Assembly (NCBI GenBank): GCA_023248415.1
Contig: JAHFEP010000043.1
Location: 1-11,512 of the forward strand
Reading direction: 5' to 3'
Origin: Nitrospirota bacterium
Lineage (GTDB): Bacteria > Nitrospirota > CAKKRA01 > 9FT-COMBO-42-15
DNA length: 11,512 bases
Shown here in pieces: positions 1 through 5,192 of this stretch; within the stretch, counting starts at the first letter, position 1; every line of letters starts with the position of its first letter. Made by a program: the position numbers and the translations under genes. The notes under the pieces were generated by a model. That model had not been told where the DNA came from and made no database searches. It saw only the letters and a program-made list of their open reading frames with translations.

Positions 1-76
1 AGGAACCACCTTTCTTGTTAACCTGCCTGTTGAAATGACGGAGTTTAGGCTAAGGGAAGACAGAAGAAGGTCTTGA
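1..76 (+). CDS. Sensor histidine kinase, C-terminal end (partial)
   Basis: The frame that opens at base 2 encodes 24 residues and stops at TGA 74-76; the rest of the gene lies before the window. The peptide begins GTTFLVNLPVE, which matches the last glycine box and final strand of the HATPase_c domain of sensor histidine kinases (typical form GxGTTFxxxLP), followed by a charged tail ending EDRRRS. Such kinases autophosphorylate a histidine and pass the phosphate to a response regulator. The stop codon overlaps the -35 box of the next promoter. The assignment rests on a short but characteristic motif, so the kinase call is good but its input and partner cannot be seen. Confidence 0.6.
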   Translation, partial: GTTFLVNLPVEMTEFRLREDRRRS

Positions 77-101
77 CTTTATAAGATAGTAGTAGTATAT
101 T
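73..101 (+). promoter_or_regulatory. Promoter of the toxin-antitoxin cassette, probably leaderless
   Basis: TTGACT (73-78) and TATATT (96-101) are separated by 17 nt, close to the sigma70 consensus. The antitoxin ATG starts at 108, only 6 nt after the -10 box, so transcription should begin at or within a base or two of the start codon. No Shine-Dalgarno sequence precedes the ATG. The heptamer GTAGTAT occurs at 92-98 and 103-109, 11 bp apart (one helical turn), and could be the site bound by the RHH antitoxin for autoregulation; that last point is inference. Confidence 0.65.
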
Positions 102-107
102 GGTAGT

Positions 108-338
108 ATGAAGGTTAAGACATCCATAACACTTTCAGAAGAAATAATTAAAAGTATTGACGAGTTATTTGGCGTACAGAAGAATAGGTCTGAATTTATT
201 GAGAAGGCGGTAAAAGATTTTATTGATAAAGAGGTCCAAAAAAAAAGGGATTTGGAAGATTCCAATATTCTTAACAGGAATGCTGATAAACTTAATAAGG
301 AAGCAGAAGATGTACTCTCTTATCAGGTAGACTTATGA
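108..338 (+). CDS. Ribbon-helix-helix antitoxin of a MazEF-like pair
   Basis: A 76-residue protein. Residues 1-45 read as a CopG/Arc-type ribbon-helix-helix DNA-binding domain: a short beta strand (VKTSITLS), helix A (EEIIKSIDELFG), the turn (NRSEFIEKAV) and helix B. The charged C-terminal half (residues 46-76) is the expected toxin-wrapping tail. In this family a dimer binds the operon promoter through the beta ribbon and the tail masks the MazF active site. Its last codons overlap the toxin start by 4 nt (ATGA), typical of translational coupling in toxin-antitoxin operons. Start ATG 108 is the only reasonable one, although it has no ribosome binding site and sits where transcription should begin. 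It is unlike classical AbrB-fold MazE, so this is the RHH-type variant. Confidence 0.8.
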   Translation: MKVKTSITLSEEIIKSIDELFGVQKNRSEFIEKAVKDFIDKEVQKKRDLEDSNILNRNADKLNKEAEDVLSYQVDL

Positions 339-661
339 GGCGAGGCGACCTCTATCGGGTATATAAAGGCGCTTCTCATGACCCTAAAAAGTTTCGTGTA
401 TTTGTAATTGTAAGCCGCCAGGTGCTTGTTAATTCAAAGTTTTCAGCGGTTATATGCGCCCCAATTTATACGACTTATGATGGATTATCCACTCAGGTAA
501 AGGTTGGCATTGAAGAAGGGTTAAAACACGATAGCAGTATCCACTGTGATGAGCTAATCAGTATTCCAAAATCTACCCTAAACCATTTTATTGGTTCGCT
601 CTCTATTGAAAAGATTCAACAATTGAATGACGCCCTTAGAATTGCCCTTGGACTTCAATAA
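335..661 (+). CDS. MazF/PemK-family mRNA interferase toxin
   Basis: A 108-residue protein of normal length for the PemK/MazF fold. Visible family marks are the N-terminal RRGDLYRV (first strand), KFRVFVIVSRQVL (the strand that carries the active-site region in MazF), VICAPIYTT followed by STQVKV (second conserved block), and DELISIPKSTL near residue 75, equivalent to the DQV-SID segment of MazF. Members are ribosome-independent endoribonucleases that cut mRNA at short sequences and cause growth arrest when the antitoxin is lost; the cut sequence cannot be predicted here. The start ATG overlaps the antitoxin stop (ATGA), so the toxin is probably translated by coupling. The gene looks intact. 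The cassette sits between a two-component gene and glycogen-type genes with no sign of a surrounding mobile element. Confidence 0.85.
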   Translation: MRRGDLYRVYKGASHDPKKFRVFVIVSRQVLVNSKFSAVICAPIYTTYDGLSTQVKVGIEEGLKHDSSIHCDELISIPKSTLNHFIGSLSIEKIQQLNDALRIALGLQ

Positions 662-665
662 TTTG

Positions 666-695
666 TTTACTAATATATAATAATTGTGGTATTAT
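666..695 (+). promoter_or_regulatory. Likely promoter for the DUF4912 gene
   Basis: TTTACT (666-671) lies 18 nt before TATTAT (690-695), and the -10 box is preceded by TG at 687-688, giving an extended -10 (TGGTATTAT). Transcription would start near base 702, upstream of the AAAGGGGG ribosome binding site at 723-730. The arrangement is good but the region is AT-rich, so a chance match is possible. Confidence 0.4.
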
Positions 696-737
696 AGCAT
701 CCAAAGGGGGGGATATTTATTTAAAGGGGGTGCTAAA

Positions 738-1676
738 GTGGATAAAAAGGATATGAATAAAAAGACAGTTGCCGAGCTGAAAAAGATAGCAGCAAAAATG
801 AATATCAAAGCTCCAGCAAAGGCAAAGAAGTCTGAGATTATAGATTTGATACTTTTCTCTGAGCGCAGGCTAAAGCCTGCGGCTATCGGGGTTGTTAAGC
901 CTGCGGCTGTTAAGGCTTCTGAGAAGAAGACGGTATCTAAAGGGGTTGTTAAAAAGGCAGGAAGGGAAGAGATACCTCTTATAAAGGCGACTAAGGCTAA
1001 GAAGGCTGTTAAGATTAAGAAAGCTACGGAGATAATAAAGGAAAAGCTGCCTGTTCCAATGCCAATCGCTGCAAAGGCTGGCGAGGAGATAGTGGAGACT
1101 GCGAAGTATTATGTTGGCCCTATTGAAGAAAAGATTATTCCTGCTGAAAAGAGAGAGGAGCTTCCGCCCTTCTATGGTGAAAATAAGATTGTGTTGATGG
1201 CACGGGATCCATATTACGCCTTTACATATTGGGAGGTTACCAGCCAGAGATATGAGGATGCAAAGAGGCTTTTAGGCAGCAGTGTAAGGCTTGTGTTAAG
1301 GGTATATGATGTAACTGATATTCATTTTGACGGCAAGAATGCCAGAAGCTATTTTGATATTGAGGTCTATGATATGACTGGAAGCTGGTATATCAATATC
1401 AGCAGGCCGAACAGGTCATTCTGCATTGACCTTGGCGCATTGGCTTCTGACGGCAGGTTTCTGACACTTGTAAGGTCAAATGCTGTAACCATGCCGAGGG
1501 ATACAGTTTCAGATGTAGTGGACGAAGAGTGGATGCTTTTGGAGGAAGAGTTTATGAAGCTCTTTGCTATCTCAGGCGGATACGGCATCGGGCTTTCTAC
1601 ATTAGAAATAAAAGAGCTGATAAAAAAGAGGATGCATCTTCTTGGGATTACATCGCCAGGCAGCAGATGGAACTAA
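738..1676 (+). CDS. DUF4912 protein with N-terminal Rho-N/SAP-like helical domain
   Basis: The start chosen is GTG 738, preceded by AAAGGGGG with 7 nt spacing; an upstream TTG at 684 has no binding site and adds an unlikely leader. The product is 312 residues. Residues 6-36 (KKTVAELKKIAAKMNI followed by KKSEIIDLI) resemble the Rho N-terminal/SAP-like fold that binds nucleic acid. Residues 40-125 are a Lys/Ala/Val-rich, histone-H1-like linker. Residues 142-275 match DUF4912, with the family block DPYYAFTYWEVT and a strand-rich core ending in the Met/Asp/Glu-rich segment before MKLFAISGG. DUF4912 has no proven activity, but the gene commonly sits next to a GH57/DUF1957 enzyme, as here, which suggests a role in alpha-glucan metabolism or its regulation. 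A palindromic repeat lies inside the linker (864-881). Confidence 0.8.
   Translation: MDKKDMNKKTVAELKKIAAKMNIKAPAKAKKSEIIDLILFSERRLKPAAIGVVKPAAVKASEKKTVSKGVVKKAGREEIPLIKATKAKKAVKIKKATEIIKEKLPVPMPIAAKAGEEIVETAKYYVGPIEEKIIPAEKREELPPFYGENKIVLMARDPYYAFTYWEVTSQRYEDAKRLLGSSVRLVLRVYDVTDIHFDGKNARSYFDIEVYDMTGSWYINISRPNRSFCIDLGALASDGRFLTLVRSNAVTMPRDTVSDVVDEEWMLLEEEFMKLFAISGGYGIGLSTLEIKELIKKRMHLLGITSPGSRWN
864..881. repeat. Palindromic repeat inside the DUF4912 frame
   Basis: CGCAGGCT, AA, AGCCTGCG form an 8-bp perfect stem with a 2-nt loop. The element lies in the Lys/Ala-rich linker and is read in frame as part of RRLKPAA. A partial copy (AGCCTGCGGCTGTTAAGGC) follows at 899-917, so the segment looks duplicated. 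Palindromes of this sequence type are common as dispersed intergenic repeats in bacterial genomes; the coding location is notable. Confidence 0.55.
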
Positions 1677-1686
1677 TAACGGCTTC

Positions 1687-1714
1687 GTAGGGCGAGGCAG
1701 CGCCTCGCCCCTAC
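1687..1714. repeat. REP-like palindrome between DUF4912 and GH57 genes
   Basis: GTAGGGCGAGGC (1687-1698) and GCCTCGCCCCTAC (1702-1714) pair over 12 bp with one bulged C and a 3-nt loop (AGC). It begins 10 bases after the DUF4912 stop and has no T-run, so it is a repeat-type hairpin rather than an intrinsic terminator. It could still stabilise the 3' end of the upstream message. Confidence 0.65.
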
Positions 1715-1733
1715 TTTGCTACTTAATTTTACA

Positions 1734-1762
1734 GGCGGGACATTCTATCCCGCCATTTTTTT
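1734..1762 (+). terminator. Terminator-like hairpin just before the GH57 start
   Basis: GGCGGGA (1734-1740), a 7-nt loop, TCCCGCC (1748-1754) and then A plus seven T (1756-1762) form a textbook intrinsic terminator. It ends immediately before the GGGAGG ribosome binding site of the GH57 gene (1763-1768), leaving no room for a separate promoter. It may end DUF4912 transcription, act as an attenuator of the GH57 gene, or be a repeat copy that happens to resemble a terminator. Confidence 0.5.
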
Positions 1763-1772
1763 GGGAGGTTTC

Positions 1773-3356
1773 TTGGAAAAAGGTTATCTTGCCATTGTGC
1801 TTCATTCCCATCTTCCCTTTGTAAGGCACCCTGAATATGAGGACTTCCTTGAAGAGGACTGGTTGTATGAGGCGATTACAGAGACTTATATCCCGCTCAT
1901 CAATGTCTTTGACGGCCTTTTGGATGACAATATAGACTTCAGGCTTACCATCTCCCTTTCACCAACCCTTATTGCAATGCTGACTGATGACCTGCTTCAG
2001 CAAAGATACATCCATCACATAGAGATGCTTATAGAGCTTTCAGAAAAGGAGATTGAAAGAACTAAGCACCAGCCTGAATTTAACAGCCTTGCAAGAATGT
2101 ATAATGACAGATTCAAAAATGCAAGATGGGTTTTTGTTGACAGATATAAAAGAAACCTTGTTTCTGCCTTTAAGAAATTTCAGGATGCAGGAAAGCTTGA
2201 GATTATCACATGCGGGGCAACTCACGGCTTCCTCCCGTTAATGGAGGTTAATCCAACTGCGGCTAAGGCGCAGATTGAGGTTGCAGTAAGGCATCACGAA
2301 AAACATCTTGGCGCAAAGCCAAAGGGGATATGGCTTCCAGAATGCGGCTATTATCCCGGGCTTGATAATATCTTAAAGGGCGCAGGGATAAAATTCTTCT
2401 TCTTAGATGCCCACGGTATTTTATATGCGTCACCAAGGCCAAAATACGGTGTCTTTGCCCCTCTGTATTGCAAGTCAGGCGCTGCTGCCTTTGGAAGGGA
2501 CCTGGAATCTGCAAAGCAGGTCTGGAGCGCTGCAGAGGGCTATCCGGGTGATTACAACTACAGGGATTTTTACAGGGATGTAGGCTTTGACCTTGATTAT
2601 GAATATATAAAGCCATATATCCACAAAGACGGCATCAGGATAAATACAGGCATCAAGTATTTCCGCATAACAGGGTCAACCGACCATAAAGAGCCATATG
2701 TAAGGCAGTGGGCGCTTGATAAGGCAGCAGGGCATGCAGGGAATTTTATGTTCAACAGGGAGAAGCAGATAGAGTATCTCTTTGACCTTCTAAAAAAGAA
2801 GCCTATTATTATCTCTCCTTATGATGCAGAGCTTTACGGCCACTGGTGGTTTGAAGGGCCTGAGTGGCTAAATTTTTTAATCAGAAAGATTGCATGTGAC
2901 CAGAAGACTATCAAACTTATTACACCAATGGAATATCTGAAAGAAAACCCTGTGAATCAGGTTTCTACGCCGTCCATGTCAAGCTGGGGTTATAAGGGAT
3001 ACTCCGAGGTGTGGCTTGAGGGGAGCAATGACTGGATATACCGCCATCTCCATAAGGCAGCAGAGAGGATGGTAGAGCTTGCAAACAGTTATTCTGATGC
3101 CAATGGCATCAAGCTGCGTGCATTGAATCAGGCAGCAAGGGAGCTGCTTCTTGCCCAGTCCTCAGACTGGCCTTTTATAATGAAGACAGGGACAGTAGTT
3201 GAGTATGCTGTAAAAAGGGTCAAGTCGCATCTTTTGAGATTTACAAGGCTCTACGAGGATATAAAGTCAGATAGGATAGACGAGGCATGGCTTTCAGATA
3301 TAGAGTATAAGGACAATCTTTTCACAGATATAGATTATAAGGTATATAAGGGATAA
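1773..3356 (+). CDS. GH57 1,4-alpha-glucan branching enzyme (with DUF1957 region)
   Basis: Start TTG 1773 follows GGGAGG (1763-1768) and puts the family N-terminus EKGYLAIVLHSHLPFV directly after Met; an earlier TTG at 1716 would translate repeat hairpins. The product is 527 residues, the usual size for bacterial and archaeal GH57 branching enzymes. GH57 conserved regions are visible: HSHLP (H11, H13), ATHGFLPL, IWLPECGY with Glu190 as expected nucleophile, and SPYDAELYGHWWFEGP with Asp351 as expected acid/base. YPGDYNYRDFYRD (257-269) corresponds to the substrate loop region. The C-terminal 90 or so residues form the helical DUF1957 domain (SSWGYKGYSEVWL onward). The enzyme cuts alpha-1,4 glucan and rejoins it as an alpha-1,6 branch, a cytoplasmic step in glycogen synthesis. 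All key residues are present. Confidence 0.93.
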   Translation: MEKGYLAIVLHSHLPFVRHPEYEDFLEEDWLYEAITETYIPLINVFDGLLDDNIDFRLTISLSPTLIAMLTDDLLQQRYIHHIEMLIELSEKEIERTKHQPEFNSLARMYNDRFKNARWVFVDRYKRNLVSAFKKFQDAGKLEIITCGATHGFLPLMEVNPTAAKAQIEVAVRHHEKHLGAKPKGIWLPECGYYPGLDNILKGAGIKFFFLDAHGILYASPRPKYGVFAPLYCKSGAAAFGRDLESAKQVWSAAEGYPGDYNYRDFYRDVGFDLDYEYIKPYIHKDGIRINTGIKYFRITGSTDHKEPYVRQWALDKAAGHAGNFMFNREKQIEYLFDLLKKKPIIISPYDAELYGHWWFEGPEWLNFLIRKIACDQKTIKLITPMEYLKENPVNQVSTPSMSSWGYKGYSEVWLEGSNDWIYRHLHKAAERMVELANSYSDANGIKLRALNQAARELLLAQSSDWPFIMKTGTVVEYAVKRVKSHLLRFTRLYEDIKSDRIDEAWLSDIEYKDNLFTDIDYKVYKG

Positions 3357-3380
3357 AAAGATAAGGGTATACTTAGCCTG

Positions 3381-3420
3381 CCCCGCACTTGATGCGGGGG
3401 ACGGCGTCTGGATTCCTGCT
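3381..3420. repeat. Intergenic palindromic repeat with degenerate flank
   Basis: CCCCGCA (3381-3387), loop CTTGA, TGCGGGG (3393-3399) form a 7-bp perfect stem. The following bases include CTGGATTCCTGCT (3408-3420), which resembles the outer arm of a dispersed repeat often seen around CCCGC...GCGGG hairpins in bacterial genomes. There is no T-run. It fills most of the 115-bp gap between the branching enzyme and the SUMF1-fold gene, so the two genes may not form one operon. Confidence 0.5.
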
Positions 3421-3471
3421 GGTGGCAGTAGATAAAGATATTTTTAGTTAGTTTTAAAGGAGAATTACAGA

Positions 3472-4293
3472 ATGAGAAAATTAGTTTTTAGTATTTTTTT
3501 ATTATCCCTTATATTATCACTTCAATTTTCTGTTACAGCAATAGGCAAGGAAAGCACATCTGAGCACATTGGCCATCACGGCAGAGGGCCTGATGTGGAA
3601 AATGATATGGTCTTCATACCCGGCGGTGAATTTATCATGGGAAGCACCGCTGCTGAGGTAGAGGATATAATAAAGAAGTTTGGTTCAAAAAAGACCTTTG
3701 ATGGAGAGGCATGTAAAATGGAATCGCCTCAGCGAAAGGTAATGTTAAAGCCATTTTATATTGACCGTTACGAGATTACATACGCGCAATATAGAAAATT
3801 TATATTGGCAACAGGACATCAGTCGCCGGCTGACTGGTCTGGCAGCGATTACCCGACAGAAAAGGCAAACTATCCAGTAATGATGGTAACATATAAAGAT
3901 GCAGAGGCATATGCAAATTGGGCTGGAAAAAGGCTGCCAACAGAGGCAGAATGGGAGATGGCAGCCCGCGGCGCTGATGGAAGGATGTATCCATGGGGCA
4001 ATGATTTTGAGCCTGGTGCAGCGCATACTGCTGAATCAGTGCATCTGTTTGGAGGTCATGTCGGCCTGTATCCAAAGGACACAAGCCCTTTTGGCGTGCG
4101 CGGCATGGCAGGAAATGTAGCAGAGTGGACATCTGACTGGTTTGATGTTGAAAAGAAAATAAGGGTGGTAAAAGGCGGCTCATGGGCTCAGCTCTCGCAT
4201 CAGGCAAGATGCGCCTCTAAAGAAGGCATACGCGAAGACGGCATGAGCCATCTTATCGGCTTTCGCTGTGTTAAGGACACTAAGGAAAAATAG
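3472..4293 (+). CDS. Exported SUMF1/FGE-sulfatase-fold protein
   Basis: The 273-residue product starts at ATG 3472 after AAAGGAGA (3456-3463). Residues 1-23 are a signal peptide (MRKL, then a hydrophobic run ending SVTA), so the mature protein is periplasmic or outside the cell. A short His-rich stretch (HIGHHG, 32-37) follows. From residue 46 the SUMF1/formylglycine-generating-enzyme fold is clear: MVFIPGGEFIMGS, PFYIDRYEITYAQYRKF, YPVMMVTYKDAEAYANWAGKRLPTE split as typical, YPWGN, GNVAEWTSDWF, VVKGGSW, and the ending GFRC. True FGE uses a Cys pair spaced C-x4-C; here Cys247 is present but position 242 is Ser, so formylglycine synthesis is unlikely. Fold-mates have varied roles, including oxidoreductase-linked maturation proteins. 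No sulfatase gene is near. Specific function unknown. Confidence 0.85.
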   Translation: MRKLVFSIFLLSLILSLQFSVTAIGKESTSEHIGHHGRGPDVENDMVFIPGGEFIMGSTAAEVEDIIKKFGSKKTFDGEACKMESPQRKVMLKPFYIDRYEITYAQYRKFILATGHQSPADWSGSDYPTEKANYPVMMVTYKDAEAYANWAGKRLPTEAEWEMAARGADGRMYPWGNDFEPGAAHTAESVHLFGGHVGLYPKDTSPFGVRGMAGNVAEWTSDWFDVEKKIRVVKGGSWAQLSHQARCASKEGIREDGMSHLIGFRCVKDTKEK

Positions 4294-4382
4294 AAATTAA
4301 TTCCCTGAACCCTTTTGAAGTCATCTTGTTTTAATTGGAAGAATAAATATATTCCCAAAAAGCTCAACAGTTCAGAAAATGC

Positions 4383-4411
4383 TTGACAAAGATAAACGGC
4401 TATGCTATAAA
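4383..4411 (+). promoter_or_regulatory. Promoter of the TetR gene
   Basis: TTGACA (4383-4388, perfect consensus) and TATAAA (4406-4411) are 17 nt apart. The predicted start of transcription, near 4418, falls inside the palindrome at 4411-4424. This implies repression by whatever protein binds there, most simply the TetR product itself. Confidence 0.75.
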
Positions 4412-4424
4412 CTGACCAGTCAGT
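4411..4424. promoter_or_regulatory. TetR operator, copy 1 (autoregulatory)
   Basis: ACTGACCAGTCAGT is a perfect 6-bp inverted repeat (ACTGAC/GTCAGT) around CA. It begins at the last base of the -10 box and covers the expected transcription start. A copy with a single mismatch lies at 5087-5100, ahead of the exporter operon. Shared palindromes flanking a TetR gene are the usual signature of its operator. Confidence 0.75.
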
Positions 4425-4444
4425 ATATATATTTGAGATTTTAT

Positions 4445-5041
4445 ATGACAAAAAGAGAAACTGAAGAAATAAGAAGAGAGCAGATTCTGAAGTCTGCAAT
4501 TAGATGCATCTCCCGGCAGGGTTACCACCAGACAACAATGGATGATATAGCCTCAGAGGCAGGGTTAAGCAAGGGAGCACTTTACTGGTATTTTAAGAGT
4601 AAGGATGATGTTATGGCTGCTCTCTGCAAACAGCAGTGCGATGAACATTTAGAAGTTTTAAGAGAGTTTGCTGAGCAGAAGATGTCAATTAAGGAGCTTA
4701 CATTGAAAACAGGGGATAAGATTATTGAACTGCTATTACACGAGCCAGACCAATATAAAATGTCCTTTGAGTTCTGGGCGCTATCAGATGAAAATGAGCA
4801 GGTTAAAAGGGCGCATGGGGAGGTGCATAAGATATGGCAGGAGACAGTTTCAAATCTAATAAAATCTGGAATTAAGAACGGAGAAATTAAACCAAATATT
4901 CATGCTAAAGAATTATCTATTGCCCTGTTAGCTATATTTGATGGAATCTTTATTGGATATTCCTTTGATAAGACCCTAAATATAAGGAAAATCTGGCATA
5001 CGGCGGTAACTGCTATTTTTGAGGGAATTTCGAGAAAATAA
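4445..5041 (+). CDS. TetR/AcrR-family transcriptional repressor
   Basis: The chosen start ATG 4445 gives 198 residues, a standard TetR length; the upstream ATG at 4379 would lie before the promoter and operator and is rejected. The N-terminal DNA-binding domain is classic: RREQILKSAIRCISRQGY, then the helix-turn-helix at residues 31-52 (TMDDIASEAGLSKGALYWYF) and FKSKDDVMAAL. The C-terminal helical domain (residues 60-198) should bind an inducer and dimerise; its ligand cannot be told from sequence. The SD before 4445 is weak. Two palindromes, one over its own start of transcription and one before the next operon, indicate autorepression and repression of the RND, LolA-like and beta-barrel genes, probably relieved by a lipid or hydrophobic ligand (inference). 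An intrinsic terminator follows directly. Confidence 0.9.
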   Translation: MTKRETEEIRREQILKSAIRCISRQGYHQTTMDDIASEAGLSKGALYWYFKSKDDVMAALCKQQCDEHLEVLREFAEQKMSIKELTLKTGDKIIELLLHEPDQYKMSFEFWALSDENEQVKRAHGEVHKIWQETVSNLIKSGIKNGEIKPNIHAKELSIALLAIFDGIFIGYSFDKTLNIRKIWHTAVTAIFEGISRK

Positions 5042-5042
5042 T

Positions 5043-5072
5043 AAGGCGAAACATTAAGTTTTCGCTTTTTTT
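5043..5072 (+). terminator. Intrinsic terminator of the TetR gene
   Basis: AAGGCGAAA (5043-5051) pairs with TTTCGCTTT (5060-5068), including one G-T pair, around an 8-nt loop, and a run of seven T follows the GC core (5066-5072). It begins right after the TetR stop, so the exporter genes downstream need their own promoter. Confidence 0.7.
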
Positions 5073-5082
5073 GGTTTATAAA
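5054..5082 (+). promoter_or_regulatory. Candidate promoter of the RND operon
   Basis: TATAAA (5077-5082) matches the -10 box of the TetR promoter, and a weak -35 (TTAAGT, 5054-5059) lies 17 nt upstream inside the terminator. The expected start of transcription, about 5089, falls in operator copy 2. The -35 is poor, so the promoter is inferred mainly from the -10 box, the operator position and the preceding terminator. Confidence 0.45.
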
Positions 5083-5086
5083 ACAT

Positions 5087-5100
5087 ACTAACCAGTCAGT
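5087..5100. promoter_or_regulatory. TetR operator, copy 2 (RND operon)
   Basis: ACTAACCAGTCAGT differs from the palindrome in the TetR promoter at one base (A for G at position 4). It lies between the -10 box and the ribosome binding site AAAGGAGA (5105-5111), so bound repressor would block the start of transcription of the exporter operon. Confidence 0.72.
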
Positions 5101-5120
5101 CTGGAAAGGAGACTTGCAAG

Positions 5121-5192
5121 ATGGAAAAGCTTACTAAGTTTGAGGGTTGGTTGGTGGTCTGGATGGTTGTTCTGCAAAGGGAAATAAAATGA
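5121..5192 (+). CDS. 23-codon leader ORF coupled to the RND gene
   Basis: ATG 5121 follows a strong AAAGGAGA (5105-5111) with 9 nt spacing, better than the site of the exporter itself. The frame encodes MEKLTKFE, then the hydrophobic core GWLVVWMVVL, then QREIK, and stops at TGA 5190-5192, whose TGA overlaps the exporter ATG at 5189 (ATGA). The arrangement suggests real translation and coupling of exporter synthesis to the leader. The peptide could be a small membrane peptide, a leader with only a regulatory role, or the eroded start of a lost gene; no family is recognised. Confidence 0.45.
   Translation: MEKLTKFEGWLVVWMVVLQREIK

Noticed and set aside
1..661. Mobile island carrying the toxin-antitoxin pair
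   Set aside because: No integrase, insertion sequence, tRNA or flanking direct repeat is visible within the window.
684..737. Upstream TTG start for the DUF4912 protein
   Set aside because: No binding site before it, and GTG 738 has an excellent one; the extra residues translate the binding-site region itself.
1716..1772. Upstream TTG start for the branching enzyme
   Set aside because: It would translate repeat and terminator hairpins, and family members begin at the segment encoded from 1773.
2263..2616. 117-codon open frame on the minus strand inside the branching enzyme gene
   Set aside because: Antisense shadow of a well-conserved GH57 frame; its product is Pro/Arg/Gln-rich with no recognisable domain.
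3800..4207. 135-codon open frame on the minus strand inside the SUMF1-fold gene
   Set aside because: Lies antisense to a clear protein family and has no family features or ribosome binding site.
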